Assembly (NCBI GenBank): GCA_016183775.1
Contig: JACPDY010000152.1
Span: 1 to 44,649, forward strand
Origin: Bacteroidota bacterium
GTDB lineage: Bacteria > Bacteroidota > Bacteroidia > JABDFU01
DNA length: 44,649 nucleotides
Direction: 5' to 3'
Shown: positions 1-7,956 of the stretch, in pieces
How positions within the stretch are numbered: position 1 is the stretch's first letter
How the letters are laid out: every line of letters begins with the position of its first letter
Notes under the pieces: generated by a model
Databases searched by the model: none
Seen by the model: only the letters and a program-made list of their open reading frames with translations
What the model was told of the DNA's origin: nothing
Made by a program: the position numbers and the translations under genes

Positions 1-486
1 CTTAATATTCGCATCTTCCAGTATCTTCAGCAAACGATTTTTTTCAGAGCTTACCTGCCCAACCAGTTTCTTTTTATACCGGAACAGATCACGTAATTCA
101 CGTATGTCTCTTGGCGGTATAAAGCTTCGTTTCAAAAGACCGCTCAACAGCAATTTGGCTATCCATGAACTATCCGCTTTATCTGTCTTGCGACCGGGTA
201 CATTTTTCATGTGCCGGGCATTGACAAGAAGAATATCAAAATTGGATTCCAATATATTGTATACTGGTTTCCAATACACCCCGGTGCTTTCCATCGCAAC
301 ATGCGTAATGCCTGCCTGTTTTAACCAATCTCTCAATTCTGTCAAAGAACTTGTAAAGGTGGTAAAGGTTCGTGTTTCTGCTTTTATCTCTTTACCTTTA
401 ATTGTGGCTACCATTGTTTCCTTATGCACATCCAGTCCGCAACCTCGTTCAACTATTTGTTCGTATTCTACTTTTTCTGTTTCCAT
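1..486 (-). CDS. IS110-family transposase, 5' part (cut by window edge)
   Basis: The frame is open from an ATG at 486-484 through 162 codons to base 1, so only the N-terminal part is present. It shows the IS110-type RuvC-like DEDD domain: CGLDVHKETMVATI near the start (first catalytic Asp), AMESTGVYWKPVY (Glu, about residue 70), and GRKTDKADSSWIAKLL (the paired Asp residues), followed by a basic, coiled-coil-like segment. This family excises and inserts circular intermediates without classic terminal inverted repeats, guided by an element-encoded bridge RNA. The C-terminal serine domain lies outside the window. A TAnnTTTG box on the minus strand (522-515) could drive it. Intactness cannot be judged from this part. 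Confidence 0.9.
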   Translation of the reverse strand, partial: METEKVEYEQIVERGCGLDVHKETMVATIKGKEIKAETRTFTTFTSSLTELRDWLKQAGITHVAMESTGVYWKPVYNILESNFDILLVNARHMKNVPGRKTDKADSSWIAKLLLSGLLKRSFIPPRDIRELRDLFRYKKKLVGQVSSEKNRLLKILEDANIK

Positions 487-685
487 GATGCTATAAAGTT
501 TTTGATTATAGCACCAAAGTTAAATGTTCATTCCTCTTTGTGTTTATTAAATCATGAATGCTTCATTTGTGTATAATTTTTAAGTTACCATTTGTCAGAT
601 GGAATACGCCATATTTATGTCCATTTGGTATGCCGAAGGTATATGGCTATTTCATGAGTATGAATTGTTATTTGACGGATAATAT
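487..685 (-). other. Non-coding gap upstream of IS110 transposase; possible left end and bridge RNA
   Basis: About 200 bp separate the transposase start from the porW stop, with no credible ORF. In IS110-group elements the bridge RNA is encoded in just this place, between the left end and the transposase start. The sequence holds a 7-bp inverted repeat, GCCATAT (608-614) and ATATGGC (641-647), enclosing 26 nt. A 6-bp one, CTATAA (491-496) and TTATAG (506-511), sits just ahead of the transposase start. The exact left end cannot be fixed without an empty site. The RNA assignment is inference from the family and position. Confidence 0.3.
515..522 (-). promoter_or_regulatory. Possible -7 box for the IS110 transposase
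   Basis: The minus strand reads TAACTTTG, a match to the Bacteroidota -7 consensus TAnnTTTG, about 30 nt upstream of the transposase ATG. I see no matching TTTG/TTG about 19 nt further upstream, so this is only half a promoter. Confidence 0.3.
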
Positions 686-3322
686 TTATTTCAAAAAATT
701 TCCCTGAAAAAAAGCCATGTAGTCACTGATATTTTTTGCTTTATAGAACACCGGGAAGTTTTCGGAAGAAATAACAAACGTTTTTAATTTCGCTGCATCA
801 AGGTCTGAAAAAATTTCTTTTTTATCTTTTGATATCAGATTGTAATAGGTCATGGCTTTTTCTTTGCCGACAAATGATTTCACACTTATCATTTGCTTTC
901 CTGCGTCCAATAAAATATTTTCAATGAATAAATTATCCAAACTATAATACTCGGAGTTAATGTCTGAAAGCTCGATCTTTATTTTGTTGATGTCAATTGG
1001 CCCGTCATATACAAAAATCCAGTAATATTCAGCATCCTTGTTATACAGGTATTGAACAGCATTGTTAATCAGGCTGTCTTTTTTGGTATCCGAGAGCCCG
1101 TCTTTTTGTTTTTTGATCAGGTCAAGATATTCCTGGGCCTTGTCTTTCACTTCGTCTTTTGGATATTTGATCACGATACGTGTCAAAGCGCTTTCAAAAG
1201 CACTGGTTCCCTGTGTGCGTCCTATGGCAAGAGCTTCAAGCAGGTCGAATTTAGACAGCAGCGGACTCTTTCCAAGTGCGGTATCAGCGATCTGGCATTT
1301 GACGATCACAGCGAGGTAATTAGCATCACGGTACAACTGATATGTTTCAGTATATAGTTTTTCCGCTTCACCAATGTCCGCCTGTTTTTCTTTGTTATAA
1401 TCGGGGTTGTCAATTATTTTGGCATATTCTGTTTCGGGGTATTTGGTAAGGAAGATGTTTTTATAATATTCTGCCCGGTCATTATCTCCGATTGTTAAAT
1501 ACAAACGGTATAACTGGTAATATGTTGAAAGTTTATATTTGTTCTCCGGATAGCGTTTCAGCATCTCTTCAAATGATTCGGCCGCTTTGTTGTTGTTGTA
1601 TAACTGTTCTTTATAAATAGCTCCAAGGTTATAATAAGCGTCAACTATTTTTTCATTTGATTTTTGAACAGCGCTTTCAGTCAGCGGGAGATTTTGTAAA
1701 TAATATTCTTTGCTTTTTTTGTTTGAAATTTTTGGACTTGCCTTTTTACTTGTGTCACTTGCAAGAGTCTGTTCAGGGTTTGTTCCGGAGTCATCCAGCA
1801 CGATCTCTTTTGAAGCTCTTCTCCAGTTATCCTCCAGTTTGCGATCGCCCCATTTTTTACGAAACTCAGAAGCGCCAAAACTCACTGTCGTTGGATTATA
1901 GAAATACCATTGTCCGCTGTTTTGTTGCGCATTATTTTGCTGAGTGATCTGGGTAACCTGGAGAGCCTGTTGCTGTTGAAGCTGCTTTTCCTCTTCCTTT
2001 TTCTTTTCTTCTTCTTCAAGCTGAATGATCATTTTTTCTATCCTTGCATTGCGTTCTTTTTCATCCATTTTGGCAAAAAGTTGCAGGCTATCCTCTTTTG
2101 CAATAATATTCAGATTTTTAACCAACTCCGACAAACTGTTTTTTTTATTTACGATAAGTTCGTAGTTCGGAAATCCGGGTTTAACCAGTGTTACTGTGCT
2201 GTCGTAATAGGCCTGTGCTGATTTATAGTCCGTATTTGCAAAGGCGATATCTGCAAGTTTCAGGAAAGCAAGAGCTTTTTGGGTATTGTTGGAAACACTT
2301 GCCTGTGCCGACTTTTTAAGGTAATTTATGCACTGCGGGATATCGTTTTCTTTTTCCGCTATTTCAGCCAGCACGTAATAGATCTGGTCGAAATACTCCG
2401 TGTTTTTTTCATCTTTCAGCATCTTATTCAATTCTTTTTTTATTGATGCTCCTGCGGTTGATGATGTAACTTCAAAGCAGCGCGCGCGGTTAATCTGTGA
2501 ATTGAAGGTTAACTCATAGCCGGGGTTTATTCTGATAACTTCGCTGTATAATGCAGAGGCCTTTTTTGTTTTCCCCAGCTTTTGTTCCAGTTGCGCTTCT
2601 ATAAACATATAGCGCGCGCGTACTTTCTTCTTTTTGGTTAACGCAATAGCAATATTTAAAGGCTTTAAAGCTCCTCCGTAATTTTCGCGTAAAATAAAAT
2701 GTTGGGCTTGAATAGCTGCTAACTCGGCTTTATATTCTTTGGGAAATTCTTTCTCATCCGCTAACAGATCGATCATAGATTCAGCCTGGGATATACTGCC
2801 AAGTTCATCATAGGAGCGAATAAGCCACATCATACCTTTGAACCGGGTGGGAAGGGTTTTATATGTTTTGGCAACATAGTCGAAGGTCTCGATGCCGGAA
2901 AAAAAATCGCGTTTATAAAAATGCGCCTGACCCATAAGCAGGTAGCTGTCATCAATCCATTTACAGGCTCCCGGAATTTCTTTTTTGCTTTTGGTGGTTA
3001 TGGTATGACGATGAATAACAGTAGAAAGTTTTTTTATCGCTTTATCCATATCCGGGAACAGTCCTTTTGCCTCATCCGCTGAAGGATATATATAAACAGG
3101 TAAAATTTGTGTAAAATCATCTTTGTGATTTTTTTCGAGTCGGCTTACGGCATCTTTTACACTTTCATTTGCATAAAAATAGCCGTTGAAGCGGGAAGTG
3201 GTGTTATGAAAAGTTCTGGTCACAAAAGTATTGCGCTTTGTTGAGCAACCGGTTATAAACACCAAAAGCCCTGTGAAAAGAAGGGCGAAAAAAACACTTT
3301 TTAATATGTTGCCGCGTATCAC
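686..3322 (-). CDS. porW: PorW/SprE: type IX secretion TPR lipoprotein
   Basis: An 878-residue lipoprotein. A hydrophobic signal ends in the lipobox FITGC, putting the lipidated Cys at 26. The mature start, CSTKRNTFVTRTFHNTTSRFNGYFYANES, is characteristic of the PorW/SprE family. TPR-like helices follow, then a highly charged E/K/Q-rich coiled-coil linker mid-protein, and further TPRs (for example YYNLGAIYKEQLYNNNKAAESF). PorW/SprE is an outer-membrane lipoprotein needed for type IX secretion, and for gliding in flavobacteria. The start is GTG (3322-3320); no ATG occurs ahead of the lipobox, so GTG is the best start. It is divergent from the M23 gene, with a possible -7 box at 3354-3361. The strand and 3' end put the IS110 element directly downstream. 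Confidence 0.9.
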   Translation of the reverse strand: MIRGNILKSVFFALLFTGLLVFITGCSTKRNTFVTRTFHNTTSRFNGYFYANESVKDAVSRLEKNHKDDFTQILPVYIYPSADEAKGLFPDMDKAIKKLSTVIHRHTITTKSKKEIPGACKWIDDSYLLMGQAHFYKRDFFSGIETFDYVAKTYKTLPTRFKGMMWLIRSYDELGSISQAESMIDLLADEKEFPKEYKAELAAIQAQHFILRENYGGALKPLNIAIALTKKKKVRARYMFIEAQLEQKLGKTKKASALYSEVIRINPGYELTFNSQINRARCFEVTSSTAGASIKKELNKMLKDEKNTEYFDQIYYVLAEIAEKENDIPQCINYLKKSAQASVSNNTQKALAFLKLADIAFANTDYKSAQAYYDSTVTLVKPGFPNYELIVNKKNSLSELVKNLNIIAKEDSLQLFAKMDEKERNARIEKMIIQLEEEEKKKEEEKQLQQQQALQVTQITQQNNAQQNSGQWYFYNPTTVSFGASEFRKKWGDRKLEDNWRRASKEIVLDDSGTNPEQTLASDTSKKASPKISNKKSKEYYLQNLPLTESAVQKSNEKIVDAYYNLGAIYKEQLYNNNKAAESFEEMLKRYPENKYKLSTYYQLYRLYLTIGDNDRAEYYKNIFLTKYPETEYAKIIDNPDYNKEKQADIGEAEKLYTETYQLYRDANYLAVIVKCQIADTALGKSPLLSKFDLLEALAIGRTQGTSAFESALTRIVIKYPKDEVKDKAQEYLDLIKKQKDGLSDTKKDSLINNAVQYLYNKDAEYYWIFVYDGPIDINKIKIELSDINSEYYSLDNLFIENILLDAGKQMISVKSFVGKEKAMTYYNLISKDKKEIFSDLDAAKLKTFVISSENFPVFYKAKNISDYMAFFQGNFLK

Positions 3323-3353
3323 TTAAATGCTTGCTGGTACAACGCTGGAAAGG

Positions 3354-3361
3354 CAAAATTA
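3354..3361 (-). promoter_or_regulatory. Possible -7 box for porW
   Basis: The minus strand reads TAATTTTG, matching TAnnTTTG, and would give a leader of about 25 nt before the GTG start. No convincing -33 TTTG is seen at the right spacing. Confidence 0.3.
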
Positions 3362-3436
3362 TTATAATTTTTTGAGCATCCTTTCTATTCTTTTCTTTAT
3401 TGCGAAACATTAGTGAATTTAAGGGATATAAAGGGG

Positions 3437-3444
3437 TATTTTTG
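3437..3444 (+). promoter_or_regulatory. Possible -7 box for the M23-dxr-rseP run
   Basis: TATTTTTG matches TAnnTTTG and lies 17 nt before the ATG at 3462, in the 139-bp divergent gap with porW. The -33 element is not evident. Confidence 0.35.
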
Positions 3445-3461
3445 CGATATTTACAACCCTT

Positions 3462-4340
3462 ATGTCGCCCGAAACACATAAAAAGCGCAGTTTGTCGGAA
3501 CGCCTGCGTGATCGTTACAGGTTGGTTATACTAAATGACTCTTCTTTTGAAGAGAAGTTTGTATTAAAATTAAAGCCATTATCACTGTTTATTGGTATTG
3601 GCGCTACAATTATTTTACTTATTGTTATTGTTATCAGCACTATTGCATTTACTCCCCTTCGGGAATATATTCCGGGGTATGCCGATATTACGATGCGCCG
3701 CTCCCTGATAAATCTCGCTGTAAGAGCCGATTCGCTGCAATACGAATTGGCCCTGAAAACACAATACATCGAAAATATTAATAATGTGATCAGCGGGAAT
3801 ATTAAACCGGACAGCATCCAGAACAAACGCGACACGACCAAAAACTATAAAGCCCTAATCATTGCCAGCCAGCCCTCAAAAGAAGATTCTATTTTGCGAA
3901 GCGAGGTAGAACACAAGGAGCGCTTTAGCCTTGCACAGAGTGATGGGAAGCCTGCAAATAATGGGATTTCCAGTTTTTTCTTTTTCACCCCTTTAAAGGG
4001 AACCGTTACAACGTCATTTAAAATTGCCGATGAACATTTCGGAGTGGACGTTGTTGCTAAAGAAAATGAAGCCATCAAATCAACACTTGACGGGACCGTT
4101 ATATTGGCAGCGTGGACCACAGAAACCGGCTACACTGCGCAGGTACAGCATAGTAATAACCTGATCTCGGTGTATAAACATTGTTCGGCGTTAATGAAAA
4201 AAACGGGGGCTTTTGTAAAGGCGGGTGAAGTGATCGCAATTGTGGGTAATAGCGGCGAACAATCTACCGGTCCGCATTTGCATTTCGAATTATGGTATAA
4301 TGGGAACCCGATCGATCCGCAGGATTATATGGTGTTTTAG
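3462..4340 (+). CDS. Membrane-anchored M23 (LytM-type) metallopeptidase
   Basis: A 292-residue protein: a short basic cytoplasmic tail, one membrane segment (about residues 41-63), a periplasmic helical linker, and an M23 peptidase domain (about 175-292). The zinc ligands expected for an active enzyme are visible: His192 and Asp196 in HFGVD, His240 in YKHCS, and His272/His274 in GPHLHFE. M23 enzymes cleave peptidoglycan cross-links, so a role in wall remodelling during growth or division is likely. The gene is followed after 44 bp by dxr on the same strand and is probably co-transcribed with it. The exact cleavage specificity cannot be told from the sequence. Confidence 0.88.
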   Translation: MSPETHKKRSLSERLRDRYRLVILNDSSFEEKFVLKLKPLSLFIGIGATIILLIVIVISTIAFTPLREYIPGYADITMRRSLINLAVRADSLQYELALKTQYIENINNVISGNIKPDSIQNKRDTTKNYKALIIASQPSKEDSILRSEVEHKERFSLAQSDGKPANNGISSFFFFTPLKGTVTTSFKIADEHFGVDVVAKENEAIKSTLDGTVILAAWTTETGYTAQVQHSNNLISVYKHCSALMKKTGAFVKAGEVIAIVGNSGEQSTGPHLHFELWYNGNPIDPQDYMVF

Positions 4341-4384
4341 TTAGGTGAAAAAGGAATTAGTTATTAAGTATATAATCAGTGCGA

Positions 4385-5542
4385 ATGAAACCTGAAACCA
4401 AAAAACTTGCCATCCTGGGTTCTACCGGCTCCATTGGTACGCAGGCACTTGATGTAATTCGTGCGAATCCGGAAATGTTTTCTGTGGAAGTATTGACAGC
4501 AAATGGAAATGCGGATCTGCTTATCAAACAGGGGTTGGAATTTAATCCCAACATAGTTGTTATTGCAGATGACAGCAAATGGAAATTTGTAAAAGACGCA
4601 TTGTTTGACAAAGGCATAAAAGTATTTACGGGCAATAGTGCGGTTGAACAGGTAGTACAAATGGATGAAATTGACATGGTGCTTGCTGCCATTGTGGGCT
4701 ATGCCGGATTGGCGTCAACCCTAAGCGCGATAAAAGCAGGAAAGCAAATTGCATTGGCCAATAAAGAAACATTGGTTGTGGCAGGAGAGCTTGTTACCGC
4801 TCTTGCCAAAGAAAAGGGAATTAATATTTACCCGGTTGATTCAGAACATTCGGCTATTTTTCAATGTTTGGCGGGTGAATTCCACAACCCGGTTGAAAAA
4901 ATATATTTAACCGCTTCCGGTGGACCTTTCCGGGGGAAGGACACAAAATATCTTTCAACGGTTACAAAAGCGCAGGCACTCAAACATCCCAACTGGGACA
5001 TGGGAGCAAAAATTACCATCGACTCTGCAACCCTTATGAACAAAGGACTTGAAGTGATAGAGGCAAAATGGCTATTTCACCTTAAGCCTGAACAGATCGA
5101 TGTGATCGTGCATCCGCAATCAATTATTCATTCGATCGTTCAGTTTCAGGATGGTTCCATGAAAGCCCAGATGGGCTTGCCCGACATGAAGCTGCCTATT
5201 CAATATGCATTGGCATACCCGAATCGTTTACCTTCAACTTTTAAACGGTTTAATTTTTTAGACTATCCCAATTTAACCTTCGAGCAACCTGATAAAAAAG
5301 CATTCCGTTGTCTTGATCTGGCATTTCAGGCCATGAATAAGGGCGGAAATACAGCTTGTGTACTTAATGCCGCCAATGAAATTGCCGTGGCAGCGTTTTT
5401 GCAGGATAAGATCAGCTTTGTGAAGATCGCTGATGTGATTGAACAATGTATGAGTAAAATTAATTTTATCGCAAAGCCCTCTTATGAAGATTATGTAAAT
5501 ACAAACAAAGAAACCCGTAAATTTGCGCTGACGTTATTGTAA
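4385..5542 (+). CDS. dxr: 1-deoxy-D-xylulose 5-phosphate reductoisomerase
   Basis: Converts DXP to MEP with NADPH, the committed step of the non-mevalonate isoprenoid pathway, in the cytoplasm. The NADPH fold starts with AILGSTGSIGTQALDVI. The conserved NKETLVVAGE, the metal and substrate motif VDSEHSAIFQC, and the loop NWDMGAKITIDSATLMNKGLE are all present. The length (385 residues from this ATG) is normal. A GTG six bases upstream (4379) is in frame, but the ATG at 4385 matches the usual family N-terminus. It sits between the M23 gene and rseP on the same strand. Confidence 0.96.
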   Translation: MKPETKKLAILGSTGSIGTQALDVIRANPEMFSVEVLTANGNADLLIKQGLEFNPNIVVIADDSKWKFVKDALFDKGIKVFTGNSAVEQVVQMDEIDMVLAAIVGYAGLASTLSAIKAGKQIALANKETLVVAGELVTALAKEKGINIYPVDSEHSAIFQCLAGEFHNPVEKIYLTASGGPFRGKDTKYLSTVTKAQALKHPNWDMGAKITIDSATLMNKGLEVIEAKWLFHLKPEQIDVIVHPQSIIHSIVQFQDGSMKAQMGLPDMKLPIQYALAYPNRLPSTFKRFNFLDYPNLTFEQPDKKAFRCLDLAFQAMNKGGNTACVLNAANEIAVAAFLQDKISFVKIADVIEQCMSKINFIAKPSYEDYVNTNKETRKFALTLL

Positions 5543-5559
5543 TAAATGGGTGTAATATT

Positions 5560-5600
5560 TAAACACACCCCTGCTCCTCTCAAGAGGGAAGGCCATCGTT
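5560..5600. repeat. Short dispersed palindromic repeat between dxr and rseP
   Basis: The 93-bp gap between dxr and rseP contains CACACCCCTGC followed by a CCTC-TCAA-GAGG mini-hairpin (5576-5587). The same CACACCCCTGC lead and an equivalent CCTCTCCAGAGGGG hairpin recur at 15304-15388, split there by an extra insert. This marks it as a copy of a genome-dispersed intergenic element. Confidence 0.5.
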
Positions 5601-5635
5601 TTGGCGACAATAACTTAATAACTGATAACTAAACC

Positions 5636-6946
5636 ATGATCCAGGCCATTCAATTTATACTTAGCCTCTCGATTCTAATTGTGCTGCACGAGCTGGGGCA
5701 CTTTATTCCTGCTAAACTTTTTAAAACTAAAATTGAAAAATTCTATTTGTTTTTCGATCCATGGTTCTCACTTTTTAAAATAAAGCGTGGTGAAACAGAG
5801 TACGGCATCGGCTGGCTTCCTTTGGGCGGCTATGTAAAAATTGCAGGCATGATCGATGAGTCGATGGACAAAGAACAAATGAAACTTCCTCCTCAACCCT
5901 GGGAGTTTCGCTCCAAACCTGCCTGGCAGCGTCTCATTATTATGTGTGGTGGTGTAACCGTGAATGTTATACTTGGTGTACTTATTTATGCAATGGTACT
6001 GTTTGCCTGGGGCGAAGAATATCTCCCGACTAAAAATGCTAAGTATGGCATTGCTTGTGACTCTACCGCATTGAGAATGGGCTTTAAAGATGGGGATAAA
6101 ATACTTTCTGTTGACAATAAAGAGGTGGACAATTTTAACAAGATCCCTCTTGAAATAATTTTAAATAAAGCCAAAAGTGTGCAGGTGGATCGGGATGGAC
6201 AGAAATTAGATATTCCGATAAAAGAAGAATATTTTACGGAACTTATCAAGGGCAAGGTCTCATTATTTGATATACGTATGCCTTGTGAGGTGGATTCCGT
6301 TATTCCCGGAATGGCTGCCGATTTAGGAGGATTAAAGAAAGGAGATAAAATAATTTCAATTGATTCTGTTCCGACGGCCTTTTATCAAAATGTTGTGCAG
6401 TCTCTTCAACGCCATAAGGAGGCATTCGTAAAGGTTAATGTGAATCGTAATAACGATACTGTTGCGTTGAAGATATATGTATCAGCTGAAGGAAAGTTGG
6501 GTTTCATTAACAAAGGCCCTTTGGACTATTTTCAGTTTTCTACACGTAGCTACAGCTTTTTGGAATCATTTCCTGCCGGTATCCACAAAGGGGTCGAAAC
6601 AATGGACAGTTATATCAAGCAAATGAAAATGATATTTACCACAAAGGATGCTCACAAATCCCTTGGCGGTTTTATAACCATTGGTAAAGCATATTCGCCT
6701 GTATGGGATTGGCAGCGTTTTTGGGTATTTACAGCATTTTTATCTATTGTGCTCGCCATTATGAATATATTGCCTATTCCGGCGTTAGATGGCGGGCATA
6801 TGATGTTTTTGCTTTACGAAGTGATAACGCGCCGTAAGCCAAATGAAAAGGTAATGGAATACGCGCAATATGCCGGAATGATGTTATTGCTGGCATTATT
6901 GTTGTACGCCAATGGAAATGATGTGATGAGGCTGTTTATAAAATAA
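5636..6946 (+). CDS. rseP: RIP metalloprotease RseP (site-2 protease)
   Basis: A 436-residue intramembrane zinc protease that cleaves membrane-anchored anti-sigma factors after a first cut by a site-1 protease. It can also clear remnant signal peptides. The zinc motif HELGH (His18-His22) lies in the first transmembrane helix. PDZ-like domains occupy the middle (for example SVIPGMAADLGGLKKGDKIISID), and the third ligand motif NILPIPALDGGH (Asp385) lies in a C-terminal membrane helix, with one more helix after it. The length is normal and all active-site elements are present. No anti-sigma factor gene is seen nearby. It is probably co-transcribed with dxr across the repeat-bearing gap. Confidence 0.95.
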   Translation: MIQAIQFILSLSILIVLHELGHFIPAKLFKTKIEKFYLFFDPWFSLFKIKRGETEYGIGWLPLGGYVKIAGMIDESMDKEQMKLPPQPWEFRSKPAWQRLIIMCGGVTVNVILGVLIYAMVLFAWGEEYLPTKNAKYGIACDSTALRMGFKDGDKILSVDNKEVDNFNKIPLEIILNKAKSVQVDRDGQKLDIPIKEEYFTELIKGKVSLFDIRMPCEVDSVIPGMAADLGGLKKGDKIISIDSVPTAFYQNVVQSLQRHKEAFVKVNVNRNNDTVALKIYVSAEGKLGFINKGPLDYFQFSTRSYSFLESFPAGIHKGVETMDSYIKQMKMIFTTKDAHKSLGGFITIGKAYSPVWDWQRFWVFTAFLSIVLAIMNILPIPALDGGHMMFLLYEVITRRKPNEKVMEYAQYAGMMLLLALLLYANGNDVMRLFIK

Positions 6947-6950
6947 AGGT

Positions 6951-6977
6951 CCTCACCCCTATCCGGAGGAGAGGGAG
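6951..6977. repeat. Short dispersed palindromic repeat after rseP
   Basis: CCTCACCCCTATCCGGAGGAG followed by AGGG forms an imperfect CCTC/GAGG hairpin directly after the rseP stop. It resembles the other CACCCC...CTC/GAG intergenic elements in this window (5560-5600, 15304-15388). Confidence 0.45.
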
Positions 6978-6996
6978 TTTGATAAACCTATTTAAT

Positions 6997-7956
6997 ATGA
7001 CACGGTTAATTTTATTGCCTCAAAAATTTTTTTCCCTCGCCTGCCTGTCGAAGCATTTCTGCGTAGACACGGCCCCTCGTCCCTCGTTTCTCGCTTGCCT
7101 GCCGAAGCATTTCCGCGCAGGTGTGGCCCTTTTGTCTCTTATCTCATGTCTCATATCTCACATCTCCTTTTCCCAAAGCACAACTGTTTCGCCCTCCTCC
7201 GATAAGCCCAAAATTGCCCCCCCTTCAATGATTGAAAGGAAAGACACACGCAAAGTATTAGTCATTCCTTTTGAACCAAAATTGTATATGTCGGAAATTG
7301 ACCAGAATGTGAATAAGGAAACAAAGATGAATTTTAATCAGATCCGCTATGCCTTTCGTTCCGGGCTTGATTATAGTGTTGTTGCAGAATTCAAAAAAAA
7401 ATACAGCGTAATTTCATTGTTGAGTGATACGGCCAGGTCAATGAGCGATCAGTATTACATTTATTCCTCAATAGCTTATAAATATGATGTTGTTCCGGAT
7501 TCAACCGGAAAGACACAAGCAGACCATATGATAAATAAGCCTAAAATTCAAAACGGCCAGATCATAGTTGCTACCAACGACCAGCGAAAATTCATGAATA
7601 CAAGAATCACCAACCCGAATTTACTGACCACCCTTCATAAAAAATATGGTACGGAGATATTTATTTTTATTAACCAACTCGACATGAAGATCAACGTTGA
7701 TAATAGTGGAAATAGCACTACCGGAGGGTTTGACCGCACCGCGGCGGTTCATTATTCCATATTTGATCTGAGCGGCAATTTATTGAATTCAGGACTAGCA
7801 ACTAAAAATTTTCCTGCTAATACGAATAACCCCAATAGAATAGTAAATGACTATTTTTCCGGTATAGCAGAAACAATCCTCGCAAATTATCTCGCTGCAA
7901 CGGCTCCAAAAGTTGAAAAGGGTAAAGGAGTGCTCGAATGGCAGGACGGGAAATAA
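6997..7956 (+). CDS. Exported protein of unknown function, with repeat-derived N-terminus
   Basis: I do not recognise this 319-residue protein. Its body (from about residue 60) starts after a hydrophobic stretch ending in SHISFSQS, a likely signal cleavage region, and shows mixed alpha/beta character with KVLVIPFEPKLYMSEID and EIFIFINQLDMKI. Neither known catalytic motifs nor a lipobox are visible. The N-terminal 50-60 residues are odd: they translate two 40-bp repeat units and several 7-bp repeats, with peptide repeats LACLSKHF and LACLPKHF 18 residues apart. ATG 6997 is preferred over an in-frame TTG at 6979. The stop directly abuts that of convergent argH (7956/7957), leaving no room for a terminator. 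Presence of a signal peptide and lack of motifs suggest a periplasmic or surface role. Confidence 0.7.
   Translation: MTRLILLPQKFFSLACLSKHFCVDTAPRPSFLACLPKHFRAGVALLSLISCLISHISFSQSTTVSPSSDKPKIAPPSMIERKDTRKVLVIPFEPKLYMSEIDQNVNKETKMNFNQIRYAFRSGLDYSVVAEFKKKYSVISLLSDTARSMSDQYYIYSSIAYKYDVVPDSTGKTQADHMINKPKIQNGQIIVATNDQRKFMNTRITNPNLLTTLHKKYGTEIFIFINQLDMKINVDNSGNSTTGGFDRTAAVHYSIFDLSGNLLNSGLATKNFPANTNNPNRIVNDYFSGIAETILANYLAATAPKVEKGKGVLEWQDGK
7034..7168 (+). repeat. In-frame repeat insertion: heptanucleotide tracts and two 40-bp units
   Basis: Two 40-bp units (7036-7075 and 7090-7129) match at 32 positions, and all eight differences are transitions. Around them are degenerate 7-mers: CCCTCGC at 7034, CCCTCGT-CCCTCGT-TTCTCGC at 7074-7094, and five RTCTCNN units at 7134-7168. 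The whole stretch is read through in frame by the exported-protein gene and supplies part of its hydrophobic leader. Confidence 0.75.

Noticed and set aside
104-496. Plus-strand open frame of 130 codons at the left edge
   Set aside because: It is the shadow of the minus-strand IS110 transposase, which has clear DEDD-type motifs.
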